Shown: positions 51,431-61,510 of the stretch, piece after piece
Numbering within the stretch: the stretch's first letter is position 1
Layout: each line of letters begins with the position of its first letter
Source: Emcibacter sp.
GTDB taxonomy: Bacteria > Pseudomonadota > Alphaproteobacteria > Sphingomonadales > Emcibacteraceae
DNA: 64,000 nt
Direction: 5' to 3'
Assembly: GCA_021647465.1 (NCBI GenBank)
Contig: JAKIUQ010000003.1
Span: forward strand, 1 to 64,000
Made by a program: the position numbers and the translations under genes
The notes under the pieces: model-generated
Database searches by the model: none
What the model saw: the letters and a program-made list of their open reading frames with translations, nothing else
What the model was told of the DNA's origin: nothing

Positions 51431-54400
51431 ATGAACCAAAAACAGCCACAAAATGGTGCCGGCCAAAAGACCAACAGCCAAAAAAACACCGGATTACCCT
51501 CCGCAGAGGGTCTCTATAACCCTGTCAACGAACATGACAACTGCGGCATTGGCTTTGTTGCCAGTATCAAAGGCATTAAAAGTCACGACATTGTGGCCAA
51601 TGGCTTAAAAATTCTTGAAAACCTCACCCACCGGGGTGCTGTGGGGGCGGACCCTTTATCCGGCGATGGGGCCGGCATCCTCATACAAATGCCCGACGAA
51701 TTCATGCAGGCCGCCGCCAAAAAAGAAAAAATACCTTTGCCAAAATTTGGGGATTACGGGGTCTTGATGATTTTTATCCCCCATGAAAAATCTGTCGCGG
51801 ATAAAATCAAAAAGACTTTTGAAAATCTGGTCGATCAGGAAGGCCAGAAATTCCTGGGTTGGCGCAAAGTCCCCACCGATAACAGTGGTTTTTCAGAAGG
51901 CGTCAAGGCCTCGGAACCGGCTATTATTCAAGGTTTTGTCGGCATAGGGGACAATTGTAAAACCAATGCGGCTTTTGAATTAAAACTCTATCTGATCCGT
52001 AAACAGCTCTCCAATATTACATTTGATATGGCTGAAGACACCAGTCAATATTATGGCTGTTCCTGTTCCAGCCGCACTCTGCTCTATAAGGGCATGCTAC
52101 TCGCAAGTCAGGTCGGTGTCTATTATACTGATCTTTTGGATAAGCGCATGAAATCGGCGCTTGCCCTTGTTCATCAACGGTTTTCCACCAATACTTTCCC
52201 GACATGGAGTTTGGCGCAGCCCTTTCGTATGGTGTGCCATAACGGCGAAATCAATACGGTACGCGGCAATGTCAACTGGATGGCCTCCCGGCGTTTCAGC
52301 ATGGAATCCACGCTGCTTGGTGACGATCTTGAAAAGCTCTGGCCGCTGATACCAGAAGGCATCTCAGATACGGCAAGCTTTGACAACGCGCTTGAGCTAT
52401 TGGTTGCCGGGGGCTATAGCATTGTGCATGCCATGATGATGCTGATCCCCGAAGCCTGGGACGGCAATCCCCTGATGGATGAAAAACGCCGGGCCTTTTA
52501 TGAATATCATGCGGCCCTGATGGAGCCTTGGGACGGGCCCGCCGCCATGGCCTTTACCGATGGCACATTGATCGGCGCGACCCTTGACCGTAATGGCTTG
52601 CGCCCGGCCCGTTACCTTGTGACGGATGACGATATGGTTGTCTTGGCATCCGAAATGGGCGTGCTGCCTATCCCCGAGAATAAAATTGTTCAAAAATGGC
52701 GCCTGCAACCCGGAAAAATGCTGTTGATTGATACCGAACAAGGCCGCATCGTCAGCGATGAAGAAATCAAGGCACAGCTCTCCAGCACCCATGATTATGG
52801 CGCAATTCTGGATCGGACACGCATAAAACTGGAAGACCTGCCCGCAGAATTTGCGCCCCATCATTCAACCGATGTGCCTTTGTTAAAACGCCAGCAGGCC
52901 TTTGGATATACGCAGGAAGACATCAAATTACTCTTCCCCCCCATGACCAGCAGCGCGCAGGAAGCGCTCGGCTCCATGGGGACAGATACGCCCATTTCGG
53001 CCCTGTCCAGCAAATCAAAATTACTCTATAGCTATTTCAAGCAGAATTTTGCCCAAGTGACCAACCCGCCCATAGACCCCATTCGGGAAGAAGCCGTGAT
53101 GTCGCTGGTATCCTTCATCGGGCCAAGGCCGAATTTGCTCGATCTTGAAGGGGTCGGCACCCATAAAAGACTTGAGGTTCGCCAACCGGTCTTAAGCAAT
53201 GAGGATCTGGAAAAAATACGAACCATCGGCGATATTCCCGACAATAATTTCAGAACCGTAACGATCGATGTCACATACAGCTCTGGCCAAGGTAAAGGGG
53301 GCCAGGGGGAAGAAAGCATGGATAATGCCATTGAAAGCATTTGTCTTCTGGCCGAAGTTTCCGTGATCGAGGGCGACAATATCATTATCCTGTCCGACCG
53401 GGGCGTGAGCGAAGACCGCATGGCCATTCCGGCGCTGCTCGCCACTTCTGCGGTACATCATTATTTGATCCGCAAGGGCCTGCGTACGTCTGTCGGGCTT
53501 GTGGTCGAAACCGGCGAGGCCCGGGAAGTTCATCATTTCTGCGTTTTGGCCGGATATGGCGCAGAGGCGATCAATCCATATCTTGCCTTTGAAACAATCG
53601 ACGCCCTTACATCAAGCGATCAGCAAGGAATTAGCCCAAGAACAGCGCGGATGCGGTATACCAAGGCCATTGATAAGGGTATCTTGAAAGTCATGTCCAA
53701 AATGGGCATCTCCACCTATCAATCCTATTGCGGCGCCCAGATTTTTGATGCCGTGGGATTGAATAGTGAATTCATTGAAAAATATTTCACCAAGACCCAA
53801 AGCACCATCGAAGGGGTTGGCCTGAAAGAGATCTCCCGCGAGACCGTCATGCGCCACAATCAGGCCTTCACAGATAGTCTTGTCTATGACAAGGCTCTGG
53901 ATGTGGGCGGTGAATATGCCGTGCGCCTTCGCGGGGAAGACCATATGTGGACATCACAAAGTGTCAGCAGCCTGCAGCATGCCGTGCGCGGCAGCAATCA
54001 GGAACAATATGATATTTTTGCAAAGGCCATCAATGAACAATCCACACGCCTGCTTACCCCGCGCGGGCTGTTTAAGATTAAACTGGCGGACAAACCCATC
54101 CCTCTGGATGAGGTGGAACCGGCCAGTGAAATCGTCAAACGCTTTTCGACCGGCGCCATATCTTTTGGTGCCATCAGCCGCGAAGCCCACACCACCCTTG
54201 CCATTGCCATGAACCGCATAGGGGCCAAATCCAATACCGGCGAGGGCGGCGAAGAGCCCGACCGTTTCACCCCCGACAGAAACGGTGACCTGCGGCGCAG
54301 TGCCATTAAGCAGGTGGCCTCGGGCCGCTTTGGCGTGACGACGGAATATCTGGTCAATGCGGATGAGATCCAGATCAAAATGGCCCAGGGGGCAAAACCC

Positions 54401-56131
54401 GGCGAAGGCGGCCAATTGCCCGGCCATAAAGTGGACGCCGTGATTGCCAAGGTGCGCCATTCAACGCCGGGCGTAGGGCTGATATCGCCACCGCCTCATC
54501 ATGATATCTATTCCATTGAGGATCTGGCCCAATTGATATACGACCTGAAGAATGTCAATCCAAAGGCCCGGATCAGCGTCAAGCTTGTCTCTGAAATTGG
54601 CGTCGGAACCGTTGCCGCCGGTGTCTCCAAAGCCAAGGCCGATCATCTGACAATTTCAGGATATGACGGCGGGACAGGCGCGAGCCCCCTGACCAGTATT
54701 AAAAATGCCGGAAGCCCGTGGGAAATGGGGCTGGCGGAAACCCAGCAAACCTTAGTGCTTAATAAATTACGGGATCGCATATCCGTTCAAGTGGACGGCG
54801 GTTTGAAAACGGGACGGGATGTGATCATTGGGGCCCTGCTTGGGGCCGATGAATTTGGTTTTGCAACCGCGCCGCTCATCGCTACGGGCTGTATCATGAT
54901 GCGGAAATGCCATCTGAATACCTGCCCCGTCGGGGTGGCGACCCAAGACCCTGTGCTGCGCCGTAAATTCAAGGGCAAGCCGGAACATGTGATCAATTAC
55001 TTCTTTTTTGTCGCCGAAGAAGTCCGCAAAATCATGTCCGAAATGGGTGTTCGTCATCTGCATGAAATCATTGGCCGGCCTGATTTTCTATCAAAGAATG
55101 CCGCCATTCAGCATTGGAAGGCCGACGGACTGGACTTTAGCCGGATGTTCCATATGCCCGCCGCCGCTGCGGGCAGCGATATATATAATACAAAAACCCA
55201 GCAGCATAATCTGGACGCCGTTCTGGACCGGAAACTACTGGTCAAAGCCAAAGAGGCTCTGGCCCATAAAAAACCGGTATTAATCGAAGCCGCCATCCAT
55301 AATACAGACCGCTCTACCGGGGCATTATTGTCGGGCCGCATTGCGGAAAAATATGGCTTTGCCGGACTGCCGGATGACACCATCCATGTCAAACTGACCG
55401 GAACAGCGGGGCAGAGTTTCGGGTCTTTTGTCGCAAAAGGAGTCACGCTGGAGCTGTCCGGCGGCGCAAATGATTATGTGGGGAAAGGGCTTAGCGGCGG
55501 CCGGTTAATCATATATCCCGCTGCCGACAGTAAAATTGATCCGCCAAACAGCATCATTGTCGGCAATACGGTGCTTTACGGTGCCATCAGCGGCGAATGT
55601 TATTTTCGCGGTGTCGCAGGGGAGCGTTTTGCCGTGCGCAATTCCGGAGCCATTGCCGTGGTTGAGGGGGTCGGCGATCACGGCCTGGAATATATGACCG
55701 GCGGCTGCGTTGTGGTCATCGGCGAGACGGGCCGGAATTTTGCCGCGGGCATGAGCGGCGGCATTGCCTACGTCTTGGATGAGGCCGGTGATTTTGATAA
55801 ACGCTGCAACCTTGCCATGGTGGAATTGGAACCCCTGCCCGAGGAAGACGCCATGGCCCGCAAACATCAATCCGGCGACCTTGAAAGTCACGGGCGGGTG
55901 GATGTATTGCGCAATAATATGTCCGGCAATGATGTGGAACGCCTGGTGACCCTTCTGGAAAACCATGTGCGTTACACCGGCAGCAAACGCGCCCGGACTA
56001 TTTTGGATAATCAGGATCACTATCTGCCAAAATTTGTCAAAGTGATGCCCGTGGAATATCGCCGCGCCCTGCAGGAAATGGCGCCAACCCAAACCGTGTT
56101 GTCTGCCTATACCGGCCAAACGTTGAATTAA
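51431..56131 (+). CDS. gltB: glutamate synthase large subunit
   Basis: GltB, 1566 residues, forms L-glutamate from 2-oxoglutarate and glutamine-derived ammonia. A short propeptide precedes the nucleophile Cys 38 in EHDNCGIGFVAS, the start of the class II glutaminase domain. The synthase domain holds the FMN-binding barrel and the 3Fe-4S motif CHLNTCPVGVATQ near residue 1160. A C-terminal GXGXG beta-helix (GAISGECYFRGVAGERFAVRN near 1380) is present. It is followed 11 bp later by gltD, its electron-donating partner. The long leader upstream may carry regulation. Confidence 0.98.
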   Translation: MNQKQPQNGAGQKTNSQKNTGLPSAEGLYNPVNEHDNCGIGFVASIKGIKSHDIVANGLKILENLTHRGAVGADPLSGDGAGILIQMPDEFMQAAAKKEKIPLPKFGDYGVLMIFIPHEKSVADKIKKTFENLVDQEGQKFLGWRKVPTDNSGFSEGVKASEPAIIQGFVGIGDNCKTNAAFELKLYLIRKQLSNITFDMAEDTSQYYGCSCSSRTLLYKGMLLASQVGVYYTDLLDKRMKSALALVHQRFSTNTFPTWSLAQPFRMVCHNGEINTVRGNVNWMASRRFSMESTLLGDDLEKLWPLIPEGISDTASFDNALELLVAGGYSIVHAMMMLIPEAWDGNPLMDEKRRAFYEYHAALMEPWDGPAAMAFTDGTLIGATLDRNGLRPARYLVTDDDMVVLASEMGVLPIPENKIVQKWRLQPGKMLLIDTEQGRIVSDEEIKAQLSSTHDYGAILDRTRIKLEDLPAEFAPHHSTDVPLLKRQQAFGYTQEDIKLLFPPMTSSAQEALGSMGTDTPISALSSKSKLLYSYFKQNFAQVTNPPIDPIREEAVMSLVSFIGPRPNLLDLEGVGTHKRLEVRQPVLSNEDLEKIRTIGDIPDNNFRTVTIDVTYSSGQGKGGQGEESMDNAIESICLLAEVSVIEGDNIIILSDRGVSEDRMAIPALLATSAVHHYLIRKGLRTSVGLVVETGEAREVHHFCVLAGYGAEAINPYLAFETIDALTSSDQQGISPRTARMRYTKAIDKGILKVMSKMGISTYQSYCGAQIFDAVGLNSEFIEKYFTKTQSTIEGVGLKEISRETVMRHNQAFTDSLVYDKALDVGGEYAVRLRGEDHMWTSQSVSSLQHAVRGSNQEQYDIFAKAINEQSTRLLTPRGLFKIKLADKPIPLDEVEPASEIVKRFSTGAISFGAISREAHTTLAIAMNRIGAKSNTGEGGEEPDRFTPDRNGDLRRSAIKQVASGRFGVTTEYLVNADEIQIKMAQGAKPGEGGQLPGHKVDAVIAKVRHSTPGVGLISPPPHHDIYSIEDLAQLIYDLKNVNPKARISVKLVSEIGVGTVAAGVSKAKADHLTISGYDGGTGASPLTSIKNAGSPWEMGLAETQQTLVLNKLRDRISVQVDGGLKTGRDVIIGALLGADEFGFATAPLIATGCIMMRKCHLNTCPVGVATQDPVLRRKFKGKPEHVINYFFFVAEEVRKIMSEMGVRHLHEIIGRPDFLSKNAAIQHWKADGLDFSRMFHMPAAAAGSDIYNTKTQQHNLDAVLDRKLLVKAKEALAHKKPVLIEAAIHNTDRSTGALLSGRIAEKYGFAGLPDDTIHVKLTGTAGQSFGSFVAKGVTLELSGGANDYVGKGLSGGRLIIYPAADSKIDPPNSIIVGNTVLYGAISGECYFRGVAGERFAVRNSGAIAVVEGVGDHGLEYMTGGCVVVIGETGRNFAAGMSGGIAYVLDEAGDFDKRCNLAMVELEPLPEEDAMARKHQSGDLESHGRVDVLRNNMSGNDVERLVTLLENHVRYTGSKRARTILDNQDHYLPKFVKVMPVEYRRALQEMAPTQTVLSAYTGQTLN

Positions 56132-56142
56132 AGGAGCTGAAA

Positions 56143-57564
56143 ATGGGAAAACCTACAGGATTTATGGAATTTACCCGTCAGGAACGGACCTATGCACCGG
56201 CGGGGGACCGGGTAAGGCATTATGATGAATTCATCAATCCGCTGCCGGAAAATATGGTCTCTCAACAGGGGGGGCGCTGTATGGATTGCGGCATTCCCTT
56301 TTGTCATACGGGCTGTCCCGTGAATAATATGATTCCCGACTGGAATGATCTGGTCTGGACGGGCGATTGGGAAAATGCTCTGGACGTTCTGCATTCCACC
56401 AATAATTTCCCGGAGTTTACCGGACGCGTCTGCCCCGCCCCCTGCGAGGCGGCCTGCACCTTAAATCTCGATGACCAGCCCGTGACCATCAAGACCATCG
56501 AATGCGCCATTGTGGACAAAGGTTGGCAGGAAGGCTGGATTACGCCGTTATTATCCCAGAAAGAAACCGGAAAGAAGATCGCCGTGGTGGGTTCTGGCCC
56601 CGCTGGGCTTGCCTGCGCCCAGCAATTGGCGCGCGCGGGACATTCGGTTGCCGTTTATGAAAAAAACCGGCGGGCGGGCGGCTTGCTGCGGTACGGCATC
56701 CCCGATTTTAAAATGGCGAAAAGCCTGATTGATCGCCGCTTGCAACAAATGGAACAAGAGGGCGTGACCTTTTGGACCAGCATGAATGTGGGCAAGGATA
56801 TTCCGGCCCAAAGATTGATAGAACATTATGACGCGGTTGTCCTTGCGGGCGGCTCAGAGCAGCCCCGCGACCTGCCCATTCCGGGGCGCGAGCTGGGCGG
56901 CGTATATTTTGCCATGGATTTCCTCATCCAGCAAAATCAGCGTAATGCGGGCGAGCCGCTGCCCAATGAAAAGGATATTTTGGCGGGCGGCAAGAAAGTT
57001 GTCGTCATCGGCGGCGGGGACACGGGGTCGGATTGCGTTGGCACCTCATTTCGCCAAGGTGCCGTATCGGTAACCCAAATAGAAATTATGCCCAAGCCAC
57101 CGGCCCATGAAAATAAAGAGCTGGTCTGGCCGAATTGGCCCATGAAGCTGCGCACGTCCACAAGTCAGGAAGAAGGCGCGGACCGGGAATGGAGCATGGC
57201 CACAGGAGAATTTGTTGCCAATAAAGCCGGTAATCTCGCGGCCATTCGCTGTTATAAAGTTGATGATCAATTCCAGAAGATCGATGGCAGTGAATTTGAA
57301 ATAGACGCGGATCTGGTCTTATTGGCCATGGGCTTTACCAATCCGGTGCAGGAAGGTCTGCTCGAACAATTGGGCGTTAAGCTTGATTCGCGCGGCAATG
57401 TTTTGGCGGGGACCGATGATTATCAAACGTCCCGCGCGCAGGTTTTTACCGCAGGCGACATGCGCCGGGGCCAATCACTTGTGGTTTGGGCCATTCGCGA
57501 AGGCCGTCAGGCGGCCCGTTCCGTTGATGAATTTTTGATGGGTCATTCCAGATTGCCAAGATAA
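56143..57564 (+). CDS. gltD: glutamate synthase small subunit
   Basis: GltD, 473 residues, passes electrons from NADPH via FAD and two 4Fe-4S clusters to GltB. N-terminal Cys motifs CMDCGIPFCHTGCPVNN and CPAPCEAACTLN (residues about 45-110) bind the clusters. The FAD site is VVGSGPAGLACAQQLA near residue 150 and the NADPH site is VVIGGGDTGSDCVGT near 287. AAGGAG precedes the ATG. It is 11 bp after gltB and begins a run of same-strand genes (slyX and a dehydrogenase). Confidence 0.97.
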   Translation: MGKPTGFMEFTRQERTYAPAGDRVRHYDEFINPLPENMVSQQGGRCMDCGIPFCHTGCPVNNMIPDWNDLVWTGDWENALDVLHSTNNFPEFTGRVCPAPCEAACTLNLDDQPVTIKTIECAIVDKGWQEGWITPLLSQKETGKKIAVVGSGPAGLACAQQLARAGHSVAVYEKNRRAGGLLRYGIPDFKMAKSLIDRRLQQMEQEGVTFWTSMNVGKDIPAQRLIEHYDAVVLAGGSEQPRDLPIPGRELGGVYFAMDFLIQQNQRNAGEPLPNEKDILAGGKKVVVIGGGDTGSDCVGTSFRQGAVSVTQIEIMPKPPAHENKELVWPNWPMKLRTSTSQEEGADREWSMATGEFVANKAGNLAAIRCYKVDDQFQKIDGSEFEIDADLVLLAMGFTNPVQEGLLEQLGVKLDSRGNVLAGTDDYQTSRAQVFTAGDMRRGQSLVVWAIREGRQAARSVDEFLMGHSRLPR

Positions 57565-57634
57565 GGTATATTGCGCTATACCCGTGGCTAAATGAATGCG
57601 CAAAATGCGGATAAGCCATATGGGTATTTTAAAT

Positions 57635-57850
57635 ATGACGACTGATCTAAAACGCCTTGAAGAAATTGAGCGCACCATCGCCTATCAGGATCAACAGATT
57701 CAGGATTTAAGCGATATGGTGAATGCCCAGTGGAAAGATATCGACAAGCTCAAAAAACATCTTGCGCGGGCCAAAGAACGTTTGGAAAATCTCGAAAACC
57801 CATCATCAGAAGACGGCAACATAATCCATGAGAAACCGCCGCATTATTAA
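57635..57850 (+). CDS. slyX: SlyX family protein
   Basis: A small coiled-coil protein of about 71 residues. MTTDLKRLEEIERTIAYQDQ through QIQDLSDMV is the family-typical start, followed by a heptad-rich helix (WKDIDKLKKHLARAKERLEN) and the C-terminal EKPPHY end that is a SlyX signature. The frame runs upstream to 57596, but the ATG at 57635 gives the usual SlyX length. It probably belongs to the gltBD-dehydrogenase run. No function is established for the family. Confidence 0.85.
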   Translation: MTTDLKRLEEIERTIAYQDQQIQDLSDMVNAQWKDIDKLKKHLARAKERLENLENPSSEDGNIIHEKPPHY

Positions 57851-57861
57851 GGACTGAAAAT

Positions 57862-58734
57862 ATGCGTGATGTAAAAATCGCCTTCTTGGGCCTTGGGGTC
57901 ATGGGCTATCCCATGGCCGGTCATCTGCAAAGGGCAGGTTATGGCGTCACCGTTTATAACCGAACAACGGCAAAGACGGAAAAATGGGCGGCGGAATATG
58001 GCGCAGATTATGCCCAAACCCCTGCCGAGGCCGCAAAATATGCGGATATTGTCTTTGCCTGCGTTGGCAATGATGACGATATCAAAGCCATAACATTGGG
58101 GCCGAACGGGGCCTTTTCAACGATGAAGAAAGGGGCCATATTCGTCGACCATACCACCGCATCGGCAACGATAGCGCGGCTCCTGGACGCTGCAGCGCAG
58201 GAAAGGGGCCTGCATTTCCTTGACGCGCCCGTATCCGGCGGGCAGGCCGGCGCAGAAAATGGCCGCTTAACCATCATGATTGGCGGCGAAGAAGCCATCT
58301 TTCAGAAAATTGATCCCATTTTACAAAGCTATGCCCAGAAAACCAAATTGCTCGGCCCCGCCGGCAGTGGCCAACTGACCAAAATGGTTAATCAGATTTG
58401 TATTGCTGGTCTGGTGCAGGCCCTGTCAGAAGGGCTTCATTTTGCCATAGCCGCCGGACTTGACCCCATGGCTGTGGTGGAGGTGATATCCAAAGGAGCC
58501 GCGCAATCATGGCAGATGGAAAATCGCCACCAAACCATGATAGAGGGTCAATTTGATTTTGGTTTTGCCGTTGACTGGATGCGTAAAGACCTGAATATTG
58601 TGCTGGCAGAAGCCAGTAATAACGGGGCCGAACTGCCGGTGACCGCATTGGTGAATGAATTTTATAAGGAGATACAAGCCGCGGGCGGCAACCGGTTGGA
58701 CACCTCCAGTCTAATCACGCGCCTTGAAAAATAA
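57862..58734 (+). CDS. 3-hydroxyisobutyrate dehydrogenase-like NAD(P)-dependent oxidoreductase
   Basis: A 290-residue beta-hydroxyacid dehydrogenase. The N-terminal Rossmann motif is FLGLGVMGYPMAGHL near residue 9, the substrate motif DAPVSGGQAGAENGRLTIM is near 121 and the catalytic Lys is in LTKMVNQI near 175. AAGGACTGAAAATATG is a good initiation region. It could be 3-hydroxyisobutyrate dehydrogenase, tartronate semialdehyde reductase or a glyoxylate/succinic semialdehyde reductase; motifs alone do not decide. It is 11 bp after slyX, so probably cotranscribed. Confidence 0.92.
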   Translation: MRDVKIAFLGLGVMGYPMAGHLQRAGYGVTVYNRTTAKTEKWAAEYGADYAQTPAEAAKYADIVFACVGNDDDIKAITLGPNGAFSTMKKGAIFVDHTTASATIARLLDAAAQERGLHFLDAPVSGGQAGAENGRLTIMIGGEEAIFQKIDPILQSYAQKTKLLGPAGSGQLTKMVNQICIAGLVQALSEGLHFAIAAGLDPMAVVEVISKGAAQSWQMENRHQTMIEGQFDFGFAVDWMRKDLNIVLAEASNNGAELPVTALVNEFYKEIQAAGGNRLDTSSLITRLEK

Positions 58735-58943
58735 TCTTCGTAATTTTTATCGGGGAAGAAAAATGGCCCCGGACATTCGCGCGAGAGAGGCTCTTCTGAT
58801 AGTTCTATCCCTTCATGCCTGTAAATTAAGGGTTTATAAAGACTCCCTATTATATAAATTTAAAATAAAAATTATCATTGATGTTAACCGCGTTCGACTT
58901 GAACATCCTACACTACTGAAATAGCCCGTAATGGAGAATAATC

Positions 58944-60527
58944 ATGCTTTTCGAGTCCAGAAAAAACAATAAATCAGCCGATATCGTTCCAATAGCGGCC
59001 ATCAACGAGCAAGGTGACGCGCCTGATTTATATCTTTCCGTACTCGAAACTATTCCCATTAATGTCATGTTATGCGATAAAGAAAGCTTTACAATCACCT
59101 ATGCCAATCACCAAAGCATAGAGACACTTGAGACTTTAAAACATCTTCTTCCAATCGATCCCAAAGACCTCATTGGCACCTGCATTGACGTCTTCCATAA
59201 AGTTCCCAGCCACCAGCGCAGCATGCTTAACGATCCGAAAAATCTGCCTTACCGAACGGTGATTACCCTGGGCGATGAGTTTCTTGATCTTTTTGTCACG
59301 GCAATGGGCGAGGATACTTTCATCCTGACATGGAGCATCATAACGCAGCAGCATAAAACAGAAAAGCAAACGGTTCGCCTGATGAATATGCTGGATAAAA
59401 TGCCGCTCAATGTCCTGACCTGTGACCCTGAGAGCTTCAAGATTGATTATGCCAATGAAACCAGCGTGAATACCTTGCGCAAAATTGAACATCTGCTGCC
59501 CATCACCGCCGAGCAGGCGCTGGGAAGCTGTATTGATATTTTCCATAAAAAGCCCATCATGCAGCGGGGGATTCTGTCTGACCCCGGCAACCTGCCGCAT
59601 TCTGCCCGCATCAGTCTCGGGGAAGAGACCCTGCTCTTGAATGTCAGCGCGATCACGGATGATAATGATACCTATCTCGGCCCAATGCTCACCTGGGATA
59701 TCATCACAGATCAGGTCGCGGTCGAAAAAGTTGTGATGCAAATTTCAGAAGGCGTCGCCGCAGCGGCAACGGAGCTAAGCTCAACCTCCGAAAGCATGTC
59801 CCAGATTGCCATTGAATCCGGCCAGAAAACCGCCGCTGTTACCACAAATTCCCAACAAACAACCGCAAGTATTCAGGGGGTTGCCTCTGCAACAGAAGAG
59901 CTAACCGCCAGCATTCGGGAAATCATGCGCAATATTGAAGAGGCCGGCAAAGTCACCAAGCAAGCCGTGAATGAAACCAATATCAGTAAAGAGATGATCA
60001 CAAAACTCAGCCAATCCGCCAACGAAATCGGTGAGGTGATTAAGTTGATCGAAGAAATCGCCAATCAAACCAATCTGCTTGCCCTTAATGCCACCATTGA
60101 GGCGGCGCGGGCCGGCGATGCCGGTAAAGGCTTTGCCGTTGTCGCCGGAGAAGTAAAGGCCCTGTCCGGCCAAACCAGAGCGGCAACCACCGAAATTTCA
60201 ACAAAAATTACCGATATTCAGCATGCAACCGGCGCCGTGGTAAAGGCCATTGAGGAAATTTCCGGCACGGTGGATAGTATGAGCAGCATTAATGATGAAA
60301 TCAGTTCTGCCGTTGACGAGCAGAATGCCGTCACTGGCGAAATTAGCGCCAACATTCAAAATGAGGCCCAGCGGTCCCAGGAAGTTTCATCAGACCTCTC
60401 CCAGATTAGCGAGATGATTGAGAATACAGGCGCATCATCAGGAGAAATCAGCGCTGCTGCCGGAGAATTGTCAAAACTTTCTACAGACCTGACACAAAGC
60501 ATTGCCATGTTGCTCAAAAGAAAATAA
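58944..60527 (+). CDS. soluble methyl-accepting chemotaxis protein with two PAS domains
   Basis: A 527-residue chemoreceptor with no transmembrane segment or HAMP domain. Two tandem PAS-like domains (about residues 28-135 and 145-255) are clearly a duplication: IGTCIDVFHKVPSHQRSMLN and LGSCIDIFHKKPIMQRGIL occupy equivalent places. A coiled-coil signalling domain (about 265-520) follows, with the conserved hairpin tip EIANQTNLLALNATIEAARA and GFAVVAGEVKALSGQTRAAT. It probably senses an intracellular signal, such as redox state or a small ligand, and feeds a CheA complex encoded elsewhere. It is a single gene, with a terminator just downstream. Confidence 0.92.
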   Translation: MLFESRKNNKSADIVPIAAINEQGDAPDLYLSVLETIPINVMLCDKESFTITYANHQSIETLETLKHLLPIDPKDLIGTCIDVFHKVPSHQRSMLNDPKNLPYRTVITLGDEFLDLFVTAMGEDTFILTWSIITQQHKTEKQTVRLMNMLDKMPLNVLTCDPESFKIDYANETSVNTLRKIEHLLPITAEQALGSCIDIFHKKPIMQRGILSDPGNLPHSARISLGEETLLLNVSAITDDNDTYLGPMLTWDIITDQVAVEKVVMQISEGVAAAATELSSTSESMSQIAIESGQKTAAVTTNSQQTTASIQGVASATEELTASIREIMRNIEEAGKVTKQAVNETNISKEMITKLSQSANEIGEVIKLIEEIANQTNLLALNATIEAARAGDAGKGFAVVAGEVKALSGQTRAATTEISTKITDIQHATGAVVKAIEEISGTVDSMSSINDEISSAVDEQNAVTGEISANIQNEAQRSQEVSSDLSQISEMIENTGASSGEISAAAGELSKLSTDLTQSIAMLLKRK

Positions 60528-60555
60528 TCAATATTCTTTATGCCTAAGAACAAAA

Positions 60556-60600
60556 AATAAAAGGCCCCAAGTCATTTTACGGGCTTGAGGCCTTTTATTA
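60556..60600. terminator. bidirectional terminator
   Basis: AATAAAAGGCCCCAAG pairs with CTTGAGGCCTTTTATT (one mismatch). It sits between the convergent chemoreceptor and methyltransferase genes and has T-rich sequence on both strands, so it may serve both. Confidence 0.8.
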
Positions 60601-60611
60601 TATTTATGCGA

Positions 60612-61487
60612 TTATTGCGCAGGCTTCATGAATTTCATGGTCAGCCGGTCACTTTCGCCGATAGCGCGCATTTTATCTTTATCCGCATCATTCCCCGCCA
60701 AAGTCGGCAGCAATGTCCAGACACCCTTCTCATGGGTATGATTGTCTTTTGGATTGGCGTTAATTTCGCTTGCCGCGACAAAAACAAACCCTGCCTCAGC
60801 GGCCGCCGCCTTTAAATCAGCGGGATTGATATAGCCATCCTTGCCGGTTGATGTCTCGCTTCTGTGATCAGTGATACCAAAAATACCCCCGGGCTTCAAG
60901 GCGGTAAAGACCGCTTTCAAAACATCTTTTTCCACGCCGCGCATTTGCCAATTGTGGAAATTACGGAAAGAGACCACCATATCGGCGGACCCAGCCGGCG
61001 CAATGACAACCTTTGCCGGCGGAGCCAATTCCGTCACGATCACTTTGCCATACAGGTCGTCATCACTGGCCAGCCGCGCGGCAAGCGCGTTATTTGATTT
61101 AAATTGATAGCCTTCTGTTGCGGAAAGATCAAAACCCGCACTATAATATGTGCCATTCGCCTGCATATAAGGCGCCAGTATTTCCTGATACCAACCCCCG
61201 CCGCCGGGCCATATCTCGACCAACGTCATGTCTGGTTTCAAACCAAAAAATTCCAGGGTCGCTTTCGGGTTTCGATATTGATCCCGTGCCTTGCTGGCGT
61301 CCGAACGATGAGCCCCCGCAATAACCGCCGACAGTGTTTTCCCGGATTCAGCCATATGCTCATGGGCCTTTTCATGGGCGTGAGCCTGTAATCCCATGCC
61401 GCCAATAGCCATTGACATGACGCAAACCGTTGGCCAAAACCTAGATGAGGATACCTTCTGTGATGTGGTAATGCTTAAGTCTGTCAT
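60612..61487 (-). CDS. exported SAM-methyltransferase-fold protein
   Basis: A 291-residue protein with an N-terminal signal-peptide-like segment (FWPTVCVMSMAIGGM, cleavage near AHAHE) followed by a class I methyltransferase fold (COG4798 type). Motif I appears as TLVEIWPGGGGWYQEIL near residue 88, a second strand region is ADMVVSFRNFHNWQ near 170, and LKPGGIFGITDHR near 200 is the post-IV loop. The adjacent His-rich AHEKAHEHMAE after the signal is unusual. AAGGA precedes the ATG. It is unclear how SAM would be used outside the cytoplasm; it may be a non-canonical enzyme or retained inside. Confidence 0.8.
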   Translation of the reverse strand: MTDLSITTSQKVSSSRFWPTVCVMSMAIGGMGLQAHAHEKAHEHMAESGKTLSAVIAGAHRSDASKARDQYRNPKATLEFFGLKPDMTLVEIWPGGGGWYQEILAPYMQANGTYYSAGFDLSATEGYQFKSNNALAARLASDDDLYGKVIVTELAPPAKVVIAPAGSADMVVSFRNFHNWQMRGVEKDVLKAVFTALKPGGIFGITDHRSETSTGKDGYINPADLKAAAAEAGFVFVAASEINANPKDNHTHEKGVWTLLPTLAGNDADKDKMRAIGESDRLTMKFMKPAQ

Positions 61488-61510
61488 AACTTTTAATCCT
61501 TATTTTTTGT

